Source: Acidobacteriota bacterium
GTDB lineage: Bacteria; Acidobacteriota; Aminicenantia; UBA2199
DNA length: 44,850 nt
Reading direction: 5' to 3'
Assembly: GCA_030837085.1 (NCBI GenBank)
Contig: JAUPLE010000104.1
Location: 1-44,850 of the forward strand
Positions 19,801 through 28,353 of this stretch are shown piece after piece. The notes under the pieces are model-generated. The model searched no databases and was not told where the DNA came from. It saw only the letters and a program-made list of their open reading frames with translations. A program made the position numbers and the translations under genes. The number at the start of each line of letters is the position of its first letter. The stretch's first letter is position 1.

Positions 19801-21606
19801 CAACACACCCAGGATACTGATTACACATCCCGGGGAATTTTGCATTATCAATCCGACTACTACATTTGCGCCCACGCCCTTCTCCATTAAGGTATATGCT
19901 AACTTATCGGATTGTTTATTCAATTCGTGGTAACTTAAATGAAGTTCTTCCAGCCCAAATGCTGTATTTCCAGGTCTCTGCCTTACCTGGTCTTCAAATA
20001 ATCTATGAATACCCATGTCCGTGGGGTATTCGCTTTTTGTATCATTAAAATGGAATAGAATCTGCCGCTTCTCTTCTCCGGTGATTAATTCGATATCCGC
20101 TATTCTTATCGATGATTTTTCTACAAGAATGGATATGAGTTTTTTAAAATAACTGATGAAGCGTTCGATGGTGTTTGCTTTAAACAATTTCGATTTATAT
20201 TCGAAGCCAAACCACAAAACTTCACCAATCTCCCTGGATTTCAAACTGAAATCAAACTTGGATATATACTGCTTATAATTATAAGGCTCCAGCCTCAAAC
20301 CAGAAACTTCGATAGGTTCGGGTTTCATGTTTTGCAGCCCAAACATAACATCAAATATAGGATTACGACCGCTGTCCCTATTGACAACAACTTTTTTAAC
20401 CAGTTCGTCATACGGGTAATCCTGGTTTTCAAAGGCTTCCAAAGTTCGTCCCTTAACTTCTCCCAGGAATAGTTCAAAATTTTTCTCTCCCAATGGAAAG
20501 TTGCGCAGCACCAACGTATTAACAAACATCCCCACTATATGTTCTAACTCGTTTTGCCGGCGACCTGCGATAGGTACTCCTACCAGGATATCTTCCTCTC
20601 CGCTAAGTTTATTCAAAAATATATAAAAAACAGTCAACAATACCATAAACAAACTTGCGCCTTCCTGCAGTGCATACTTTCTCAGAACCCTGGTGCAATC
20701 TGCATTTACTTCAAAGTCAACCTGCTTTCCCTCAAAGTTTTGCTCTTTTGAACGGGGAAAATCTATAGGTAAAGCCATTACCGGAATTTCTCCAGCGAAT
20801 TCTTTTAACCAGTACGATTCCTGTTTCTGTATCATTTCTCTCATAAGTGGACTTTGCAGCCACTCTGCAAAATCTTTGTATTGTATTTTGAGCTCGGGTA
20901 ACTCTTTCTCATTGTAAATTTCCATTAAATCTTTATTAATCAAATATACAGTAATTCCATCCAGGATAATATGATGAACATCGACCAGTAAAATATATTC
21001 ATTCTCTTCTTCTTTCAGCAATGCCACCCGTAATTGACACTTTTGCGCTAAATCGAAGGGACGATGAAAAGCTTTTATTATAATCTCCTTTGAAGGGATC
21101 GAATGAGGTGAATGGGGTGAATACCTTGAACTGTCAAGATCTTTTCCGCCACTGATGAGAGCCCACTGGCCATTGATTTTTTTTTCATAATACACGAGCT
21201 CAAATTCTGAGTTATCATGAATCCTCTGGACAACTTCTCCTTCTATCATCTCAAATGACGTTCTTAATCCTTCATGCCTATTTACTAATATCCGGAAAGT
21301 GTTTTCAATTCTGTCTTTATCGATATTTCCCGTTACTTTTAATATCGACATGTTATTGTAACTTACACCGGTTTCATCCACTTGCCACAAGATATACATT
21401 CGTTTTTGGGCCGATGACAATGGATAGTATTCTTTCTTTTCAACAGGTTTTATTATAGGATATATACCTTTTTTTTGTCCTTTTAAATGGCTTTGAATCG
21501 CGGTTAGTTTTGAAATATCTATATTTTTATTTTGATTTTTCAATTTCAACTCAAGAAGTTCTTTTTGTTTAGGGGTCAAATTTGATATACGTTGGGCTAA
21601 GTCCAT
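16810..21606 (-). CDS. NRPS, C-A-T-C
   Basis: HHIILDG and HHIISDL C-domain motifs, IIYTSGTTGKPKG A3, LYKTGDLARW A7, LGGHSIKVS T domain, second C domain running to the C-terminus. Confidence 0.96.
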   Translation of the reverse strand: MDLAQRISNLTPKQKELLELKLKNQNKNIDISKLTAIQSHLKGQKKGIYPIIKPVEKKEYYPLSSAQKRMYILWQVDETGVSYNNMSILKVTGNIDKDRIENTFRILVNRHEGLRTSFEMIEGEVVQRIHDNSEFELVYYEKKINGQWALISGGKDLDSSRYSPHSPHSIPSKEIIIKAFHRPFDLAQKCQLRVALLKEEENEYILLVDVHHIILDGITVYLINKDLMEIYNEKELPELKIQYKDFAEWLQSPLMREMIQKQESYWLKEFAGEIPVMALPIDFPRSKEQNFEGKQVDFEVNADCTRVLRKYALQEGASLFMVLLTVFYIFLNKLSGEEDILVGVPIAGRRQNELEHIVGMFVNTLVLRNFPLGEKNFELFLGEVKGRTLEAFENQDYPYDELVKKVVVNRDSGRNPIFDVMFGLQNMKPEPIEVSGLRLEPYNYKQYISKFDFSLKSREIGEVLWFGFEYKSKLFKANTIERFISYFKKLISILVEKSSIRIADIELITGEEKRQILFHFNDTKSEYPTDMGIHRLFEDQVRQRPGNTAFGLEELHLSYHELNKQSDKLAYTLMEKGVGANVVVGLIMQNSPGCVISILGVLKAGGAYLPLDPDYPEERKNYIISDSNIKILLTDVPFRGYPHGVFSGKSMETISLCNIDLSGYAGENDNHDVPGTTCTPSNLAYIIYTSGTTGKPKGSLIEHRGLVNYIYWRLKTYHYTIRDVTLQLLSYCFDGFGSNFYSSLCSGGMLLYIPESKRLDYKYINKVIKLRCVTNISLVPGMYDAMLDAAETGNLVTFRFVVLAGERTWGNLLIKSRELNANLVHVNEYGPTEGTVTAAANTALSPGNTSIIGKPISNVGVYILNSSQKIVPIGVTGEMHIAGAGITRGYLNNPLLTAEKFSNFYHSSIIHHSKLYKTGDLARWLEDGNIEFLGRVDHQVKIRGYRFELGEIEAQLLKHEKIKETVVITRDESVIRGASNSGKYLCAYIISREKLHEVDLKTFLSTKLPAYMIPSYFISIEKIPLTPNGKINRNALPVPEIRGGFISPRDEIEEKLARIWSQVLEIEKRDIGIDHNFFQLGGHSIKVSVQAAKIQKEFNLKLSMEHLFSAPTIRELGQLIKGLIGTNEYRYVSLEPVEKKEYYVLSSAQKRLFILQQMELESTVYNVPQVVSLELVTGINEKKLEQVIPRILDRHESFRTSFEIIDEKPVQRIHETQQVDFKLEYFHLEEGDNEAQVLKSIESIFRKFVRPFKLSQAPLIRLGLITVGEHKYFLMIDMHHIISDLISQIILRREFFTLMEGRDLPPLRIQYKDYAEWQNSEAQLKSVRLQEEYWLKEYQGRIPLLNLPLDYDRGKVLSFEGDSISFSVDGALNSKVRELAGKLEVTLMMFLFSIYKLLLARLGGQEELVVGTVAAVRPHTDLENIVGFFVNMLPIKTNPGLDKSFSQYLQEVKEKAVKAYENQGYPFEELVNKLDLPREQGRHPLVDAVFAFGNDLENEEDRKRRISQQSSGFTGFNITHFDLLLYAADEPDSIQMRLQYSTDLFNISTIEDIAKFYLDILEQVVEKPVIKLREIVLDLRLSTSSSAIIEEDANTWEL

Positions 21607-21665
21607 ATTGAGTACTCCTTATCCTGAAAATGAAACAAACTTGCTGAAGTGCATTGTCATTGTTT

Positions 21666-24600
21666 TTATGGTTTGGTGGACGTTTGCAACCAGGCAGAAA
21701 GCGCCCTGATAGTAGGATTTTTAAAAGCTTCCAGCAAAGGTATAACAGAATTAAATTCCTTTTGTATCATAGAAACTAAAATGGTGATATTTAATGAATG
21801 CCCCCCAAGGCCAAAAAAATTATCATCAATTCCAATAGAATCTTTTTCTATGGCTAATAGCTCCGACCAGATTTCCGCCATTTTGATTTCTATTTTGTTA
21901 GTAGGAATACAATAAGCACTCCTGTGCTCATAATGTTCATATTTCGGTTCTGGAAGTGCTTTTCGGTCAATTTTCCCATTGGGAGTTAGTGGAAGCTTTT
22001 TCAAGGAAATAAAATATGACGGTATCATGTATTCAGGCAATCTACCGCTAAGATATTCTTTCAACTCCGATACCTGGATTTCATGCTCTGGGACAAAATA
22101 GGCACATAAATATTTATTGACATTCCCGTTGAGTTCATTGGCTATATTGGTTGTTTTTACAATTACAGCCGCTTCTTTGATTTCTTTATGATTCAATAAT
22201 TGACTTTCAATTTCCCCAAGTTCAATCCGGTTTCCTCTTATTTTGACCTGGGAATCTAATCTTCCCAGGCATTCGATGTTCCCATCAGCTCGGAAATACC
22301 CTAGATCTCCTGTTTTGTATAACACCTTATAATCTTCGTAATCTTCATTATCCAAAACATCTAGATGGGGATTTGGGATAAACACAGCGTCTGTCTTTTC
22401 CCTATTCTTCCAATATCCTTTCCCCACTCCGATTCCTGCTACACAAATCTCACCCACCACCCCAATGGGACATAGTGATAAATATTTATCCAAGATATAA
22501 ATACGGAGGTTTTGCAGCGGTTTTCCGATAGGAACAGTTGTCTGAAACTCAGAAGGTATACCGGGAGTGAAATAGTGGGTAACATTATCCGATGTTTCAG
22601 TTGGTCCATACGCATTGACCAGCGGAATACTGGGGTAATTCCTATACCATTCTCTCACCAATTGGGGACTTAAAGCTTCACCGATGGAAATCATCCACCT
22701 AAGATGTATAAGGCTGATGAACGACTTATCCTCAACCCGCGCAACAACCTCAAGAAAAGCACTAATTTGCGATGGTACTAATTCCAGGATCGTTATCCTC
22801 TCCAATTGGAGGACTCTTAAAAATTCTCTTAAATCCAAAAAAATCATTTTATCGATAATAGTGGTGGTTCCTCCCACCAATAACGCAGTTAAAAATTGCC
22901 ATACTGATATATCGAAACATGCGGAAGCAGTTTGAGCAATCTTATCTTCACTGGTAATGGACAAATCATGGATCATGGCATAAAGATGGTTAAGCATCCC
23001 CAATTGATGAATCATCACTCCTTTAGGTTTTCCTGTGGTCCCCGAAGTATATATTACATATGTTAGGCGCTGCAGCGAAAACCTATCAGGTTCGCTGAAT
23101 GACTGTGGTGAAACATTTGTCTCCGATATCACTGCCCCAAGAATTGTCCCTATGTCATCCGCAGTTAATAAATTTATTGTTTCACTGTCTTTCAGGATGA
23201 AATCAATTCTTTCACGGGGGTAATCCGGGTCAATGGGTAAATAGGCACCGCCAGCTTTAAAGATCCCCAATATCCCGGTCATCATCTCTATTGAACGCTC
23301 CATCATAACTGCTACCATTTTATCGGGTTTAACTCCTTTTATTTTTAAGTGGAAAGCTAACCGATCGGCGTTTCCATTTAATTCTCGGTAGGTGAGATGC
23401 ATGAACCGCTGTCGCCAGGCAACTACATTAATTGAATTTTTAAGGGATAGTAAAGGCTTCAAGCCCAGGAAAGGTCCGCTAAGAGCAATACGATCCGGTG
23501 TCCTATATACCTGGTCATCAAATAAATATGGATAATCCTTGTCCCGGGAAAGATTATTTTTTGTATTATTAAAGTCATATAATATTTTCCTTTTCTCTTC
23601 CTCGGGAATTATTTCAATTTCAGATATTTTTATTGCCGGCTGTTTTCCAACGATGTCCATTATGCGTTTGAAATAAGAAATAAACCTCCAAATGGTTTCC
23701 TCTTTAAATAATTTTGTACAATATAATAGTTTGAAAAATAATTCTTTATATGTGCCTTCGATATGTAAATATATATCAAAGCCTACTCGTTTGGATTTCC
23801 ACATAGATAATTGATCTATGTTTAAACCTTGCATTTTTATTTCTTCGGTTTCCAGAAAACTAAAATTATAAAGTACATCAAAGAGGGGATTGCGGCCAAG
23901 ATCTCTTTCCATCAGGATTTTGCCCACCAGTTCTTCATATTGATACTCTTGATTTTTATAAGCTTCCAAAGTATGGGCATTCACTTCTGATAATAAGCGG
24001 TTAAACGCTTTATCGCCGCAGGGATAGTTCCGCAATACTAATAACCTGGTGAATATGCCGATCATATCATTAAGAACCGGTTGATTACGGCTGGATATTG
24101 GAGTTCCCACTACAATATCCTCTTGCCCACATATTTTGGCCAGAAAAATATTAAGAATGGTTAATAAGATGACATTTACCGTTGTATTCTCGGTTATTGA
24201 AATCTCTATCAATTTTTTAATTTCTTCCTCATGCATTTTAAAGAGTACTTGATCTGCTTCTCGAGTTTTTATTGATGGCCTAGGAAAATCAGTGGGCAGA
24301 CTCAGTACAGGAACCTCATCTTTAAACTGGTTCAACCAGTATTCTTCCTGTTTTTTCCGGATTTCAATACCCAATAAACTCTCCAGAAACCATTTCCGCT
24401 GCCAACAGGAATAGTCAGCATATTGGTAAGGAAGTTCAGATAAACCGGGAACCGACGGTTTCCCTTGTGTGAATGCGTTGTAAAAATAGGCCAATTCTTC
24501 AAAAAAAATCTTTGTAGAAATTACATCGCTTATAAGATGATGCATAGCTATAAAAAAGATATGCTGATATGCATCCAATTCAAACAATAACGTCTTTATT

Positions 24601-25070
24601 AAGGGCCCCTGTATTAAATCAAAATTATGCAGACTTTGGTCATCCATTAACTGCTCTAACCTATAGTTTTGCTCTTCTTTCGATAAATCCCTCCAATTAA
24701 CGTATTCCCACTGGAGATTTAACGAAGGGAGGATTTCCTGGACCGGCTTATCTTTGTGAATCACAAATACCGTTCGCAGGATTTCATGCCGTTTCACTAT
24801 TTCGTTTATACTTTTTTCTAATACCTCTTTATTTAAATCTCCTTCCAATTTAATCCCACATACTATATCATAGGTGGCGTTATTCGGTTCATATTGCTCC
24901 ATAAACCACATAGGCTCCTGTTCCAGGGAAAGGGGAAGATATTCAAAATCCTTTCTATTTTCCCGTGAAAGAGGAATCTGATAAATATCAAAATTCTGCT
25001 TTTTAATTCTTAATTCCAGGAGTTTCTGTTGTGCCGGGGTTAATTTTGATATACGCTGTGCTAAATCCAT
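21666..25070 (-). CDS. NRPS, C-A-T
   Basis: MHHLISDV C motif, VIYTSGTTGKPKG A3, LYKTGDLGYF A7, LGGHSLNIT T domain; N-terminus MDLAQRISKLTPAQQKLLELRIKKQ resembles that of the next NRPS (MDLAQRISNLTPKQKELLELKLKNQ). Confidence 0.96.
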   Translation of the reverse strand: MDLAQRISKLTPAQQKLLELRIKKQNFDIYQIPLSRENRKDFEYLPLSLEQEPMWFMEQYEPNNATYDIVCGIKLEGDLNKEVLEKSINEIVKRHEILRTVFVIHKDKPVQEILPSLNLQWEYVNWRDLSKEEQNYRLEQLMDDQSLHNFDLIQGPLIKTLLFELDAYQHIFFIAMHHLISDVISTKIFFEELAYFYNAFTQGKPSVPGLSELPYQYADYSCWQRKWFLESLLGIEIRKKQEEYWLNQFKDEVPVLSLPTDFPRPSIKTREADQVLFKMHEEEIKKLIEISITENTTVNVILLTILNIFLAKICGQEDIVVGTPISSRNQPVLNDMIGIFTRLLVLRNYPCGDKAFNRLLSEVNAHTLEAYKNQEYQYEELVGKILMERDLGRNPLFDVLYNFSFLETEEIKMQGLNIDQLSMWKSKRVGFDIYLHIEGTYKELFFKLLYCTKLFKEETIWRFISYFKRIMDIVGKQPAIKISEIEIIPEEEKRKILYDFNNTKNNLSRDKDYPYLFDDQVYRTPDRIALSGPFLGLKPLLSLKNSINVVAWRQRFMHLTYRELNGNADRLAFHLKIKGVKPDKMVAVMMERSIEMMTGILGIFKAGGAYLPIDPDYPRERIDFILKDSETINLLTADDIGTILGAVISETNVSPQSFSEPDRFSLQRLTYVIYTSGTTGKPKGVMIHQLGMLNHLYAMIHDLSITSEDKIAQTASACFDISVWQFLTALLVGGTTTIIDKMIFLDLREFLRVLQLERITILELVPSQISAFLEVVARVEDKSFISLIHLRWMISIGEALSPQLVREWYRNYPSIPLVNAYGPTETSDNVTHYFTPGIPSEFQTTVPIGKPLQNLRIYILDKYLSLCPIGVVGEICVAGIGVGKGYWKNREKTDAVFIPNPHLDVLDNEDYEDYKVLYKTGDLGYFRADGNIECLGRLDSQVKIRGNRIELGEIESQLLNHKEIKEAAVIVKTTNIANELNGNVNKYLCAYFVPEHEIQVSELKEYLSGRLPEYMIPSYFISLKKLPLTPNGKIDRKALPEPKYEHYEHRSAYCIPTNKIEIKMAEIWSELLAIEKDSIGIDDNFFGLGGHSLNITILVSMIQKEFNSVIPLLEAFKNPTIRALSAWLQTSTKP

Positions 25071-25089
25071 ACTTTGTTCTCCTCATTTC

Positions 25090-28000
25090 CTATTTTTCTT
25101 CTGAAAGGGCAATTTGAACATCATCCTGGGAAAGCCCTTCTATTTCATTTAATAGGGATTCAAGGTCGTTAATTTCCTCGCTTTTGTTTTTTTCTGAAAA
25201 TGCCAATCGAGCAATAGCCGCAATGGTAGGGTTTTCAAATATTGTTTTCAATTCCAGCCGTACTTCGATTTCTTCGTGCAACCTTGATAAGAAAAGAGTT
25301 GCTAATAATGAATGACCTCCCAATTCAAAAAAATTATCCTCTATCCCGATGGGCCTTATGCCCAAGATTTCTTCCCATATCATAGTTATCTGCTTCTCAA
25401 GTTCATTATTAGGCGGTACATAAATCGTCTTTAATTGGGGCCGTGCTTTCACGGTTTCTTTTTCTTCGTTCTTTAGTTCTTTCTTTTCTTCCTGCGAAGT
25501 GGACATAAATTCACTGGGCATTCCTGTTCCAGGTCCTGTTGGTTCTTTTTTTTCTATTTCCAATTCTTTTTCAGGCCTGGGTTTAAATCGGGTCTCAGGC
25601 TGGATTTCTTTATCTCCCTCCAACCAGTATCGCTCTCGTTCAAAGGGGTAAGTTGGCAGAGGAATCCGATGACGTTTCTCATCCCGATAGAAGTTGTTCC
25701 AATTAGTTGAAACACCCGATAACCATAGTTTCCCAAGAGTTTTCAGTAAAAAGGCTATATCCGATTCTTTTTGATCGGCATTGCGAATAGAGGAAAACAT
25801 AGCTTTCCTTGATTCGTCTTGTTTATGCTGCTGAGCCAGGGCACATAAGGCATTGCCCGGCCCGATTTCCAGAAAAACCCGAGATGGATTCTCCAATATT
25901 TTTACTATCCCTTGTGAGAAACGAACAGGTTGACGCAGTTGTTCAAGCCAGTATTGGGTATTCTGGGCTTCTTCATCGGTCAGCCACGAACCGCTCACCC
26001 CTGAAATAATAGGTATCCGTGGAGCATTCAATTTTACTTTTTTCAATACTGCTTCATACTCTACCATTACCGGCTCCATCATCCGGGAATGAAAGGCATG
26101 TGTCGTAGCCAGGGGGCGGTACACCCAATGTCGTTCATTCAATAGACTTTTAAATCGTTCCACAGCTTCTATCGGTCCGGAAATTACGCAAAAATCCGGG
26201 CCATTGACGGCTGCCAGGCATATATCCGGCCAACCTGCGAGTACTTCCATAAGATTAGCCTCTTTAACATGAATGGCCAGCATTACGCCTGGTTCCTGCG
26301 TCTGCATTGAAGCTGACCGCGCAGCTACCAAACGTAAACCATCTTCCAGGGAAAAACAACCGGAAATACATGCTGCTGCCAATTCGCCGATACTGTGACC
26401 TATTAATCCCGCCGGGTTTATGCCCCACTCCATAAACATTTGTGAAAGAGAATATTCAACAACAAACAATGCCGGATGTGCGAGCCAGGTTTGATTGAGT
26501 TGCTCCCGACTCTTCCCCGAATCTTCTTCTACTGGGTAAATGATGCTTCTTAAATCAATCCCTAAAAGCGGGGCCAAGAATGCCGCACATTTATCGACAT
26601 TCTCCCTGAATATGGACTCCTTTTGATAAAGTTCTTTTCCCATATTAACATATTGGGAACCGGCTCCAGTGCACAAAAAAATTACAGGGCTACTAAAGTC
26701 ACTGCAAACTGAATCGATCATTCTGCCAGGGGTTCTTGATTCCATGTGGTGAATAGCATCTTCAAGGGTCTCACATAACACCATTCGCCGGAAGTTAAAA
26801 TCTCTTCTGCCTACGTTTAAGGTATAAACGAGATCAGGTAAAACCAGGTCCTCCTGAGTTTTCATAAAATTCAATATTTCATTGGTCTTCGCCTCTAGTG
26901 CTGTTTCTGTTTTAGCGGATAATAGGATTAATTGCCATTCCCTGGCAGAGCCTGACGGCTCTTGAATCGGTGCTTCCTCCAGAATCACATGGGCATTGGT
27001 CCCCCCCATGCCTATGGAAGTGATACCGGCACGCCGAGGAAAACCCCGCCCATTGGTCTTCCATTCCTGGAGCTCTGTATTCACGAAAAAAGGACTATTT
27101 TCAAAATCGATCCTTGGATTGGGCTTTTCAAAGTACAGAGATGCTGGTATTTCCTTATTATGAAGCGCTAAAGCGGTTTTAATCAAGCTGACAACTCCTG
27201 CGGCTGTGTCCACATGCCCAATATTGGTTTTGACTGACCCAATAGCGCAGAACTGCTTCTTTTCGGTATAGGATCGAAATGCCTGGATAAGTCCAGTCAT
27301 TTCAATAGGATCGCCAAGGCGGGTTGCAGTCCCATGAGTTTCTATGAATTGAATTGTCTCTGGATTTACATCAGCCATAGCCAGGGCCTGGGTAATCACT
27401 TCTGTCTGGCCATCCACACTAGGTGCACTATAGCTCACTTTCTTCGAGCCATCATTGTTAACAGCAAACCCTCTTATCACCGCCCAAATTTTATCACCAT
27501 CAGTAAGAGCATCTTCCAATCGCTTCAGCACCACCATGCCCATCCCATTAGCATGAACAAATCCCCTACCTTTGGCATCAAATGCACGTGTATGCCCGTC
27601 TGGTGACCAGATACCGTCTGTCTCATAAAAATATCCCGACTTAATAGGCGGCCCTGCTGTTATTCCCCCAGCCAACGCCATATCGCATTGATAAGTTAAT
27701 AGACTCTGGCAGGCCACACACACTGCAACCAATGACGTCGAAGATGAAGTTTGAATGGTAATCCCCGGCCCGGTCAGATTCAACCGATAAGAAATAGTGG
27801 TAGTTAGGCTGTCTTTATCATTGCCAATAGCTGCCTGTAAATAACCTGCAGTAATTTTTTTTTGCACACGAGGCAATACATTCAGAATTAAATAAAAATC
27901 CATGCTTTTCCCCGCAAAAACTCCTACGGCGCCATTATACTTACTGGAATCATAACCTGCGTGTTCCATTGCTTCCCAGGCGCACTCTAATAACAATCGG

Positions 28001-28353
28001 TGCTGAGGATCGGTCAATTCAGCCTCCCTAGGATTGATTCCAAAGAATGAAGCATCAAAAAGATCGGTGCCTTCCAATTCTCCCTTGGCTTTTACATAAT
28101 CGGGATTTTTCAAGACCTCTGGTACAATCCCTGCTTCTTCAAGCTCACGGTCGGTGTAGAACGTAATACAATCTTTACCTTCCACCAGGTTCCGCCAGAA
28201 TTCATAAATATCTTTAGCCTTTGGAAAACGACCGGCCATTCCTATAATGGCTACACCATTTGAATTTGAATTCTCATTCTTTTCATTATCAATATTACTA
28301 ACACTATTATTATTACTTATCATGGTCTCCTCTTTTTTCTCCTTCTGTTTCAC
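25090..28353 (-). CDS. Type I polyketide synthase, KS-AT-T, with Ser in place of the KS active-site Cys
   Basis: AIIGMAGRFPKAKDIYEFW KS start, QTSSSTSLVAV at the active site, ETHGTATRLGDP, TNIGHVD, AT GHSIGE and HAFHS, LGGHSLLAT T domain. The ORF uses GTG at 28353; an ATG at 28323 with GAGGAG upstream is a plausible alternative start. Confidence 0.95.
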   Translation of the reverse strand: MKQKEKKEETMISNNNSVSNIDNEKNENSNSNGVAIIGMAGRFPKAKDIYEFWRNLVEGKDCITFYTDRELEEAGIVPEVLKNPDYVKAKGELEGTDLFDASFFGINPREAELTDPQHRLLLECAWEAMEHAGYDSSKYNGAVGVFAGKSMDFYLILNVLPRVQKKITAGYLQAAIGNDKDSLTTTISYRLNLTGPGITIQTSSSTSLVAVCVACQSLLTYQCDMALAGGITAGPPIKSGYFYETDGIWSPDGHTRAFDAKGRGFVHANGMGMVVLKRLEDALTDGDKIWAVIRGFAVNNDGSKKVSYSAPSVDGQTEVITQALAMADVNPETIQFIETHGTATRLGDPIEMTGLIQAFRSYTEKKQFCAIGSVKTNIGHVDTAAGVVSLIKTALALHNKEIPASLYFEKPNPRIDFENSPFFVNTELQEWKTNGRGFPRRAGITSIGMGGTNAHVILEEAPIQEPSGSAREWQLILLSAKTETALEAKTNEILNFMKTQEDLVLPDLVYTLNVGRRDFNFRRMVLCETLEDAIHHMESRTPGRMIDSVCSDFSSPVIFLCTGAGSQYVNMGKELYQKESIFRENVDKCAAFLAPLLGIDLRSIIYPVEEDSGKSREQLNQTWLAHPALFVVEYSLSQMFMEWGINPAGLIGHSIGELAAACISGCFSLEDGLRLVAARSASMQTQEPGVMLAIHVKEANLMEVLAGWPDICLAAVNGPDFCVISGPIEAVERFKSLLNERHWVYRPLATTHAFHSRMMEPVMVEYEAVLKKVKLNAPRIPIISGVSGSWLTDEEAQNTQYWLEQLRQPVRFSQGIVKILENPSRVFLEIGPGNALCALAQQHKQDESRKAMFSSIRNADQKESDIAFLLKTLGKLWLSGVSTNWNNFYRDEKRHRIPLPTYPFERERYWLEGDKEIQPETRFKPRPEKELEIEKKEPTGPGTGMPSEFMSTSQEEKKELKNEEKETVKARPQLKTIYVPPNNELEKQITMIWEEILGIRPIGIEDNFFELGGHSLLATLFLSRLHEEIEVRLELKTIFENPTIAAIARLAFSEKNKSEEINDLESLLNEIEGLSQDDVQIALSEEK

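Noticed and set aside
28324-28353. Treating the GTG/TGA overlap at 28350-28353 as certain translational coupling
   Set aside because: An ATG at 28323 with a better Shine-Dalgarno-like GAGGAG makes the GTG start uncertain.
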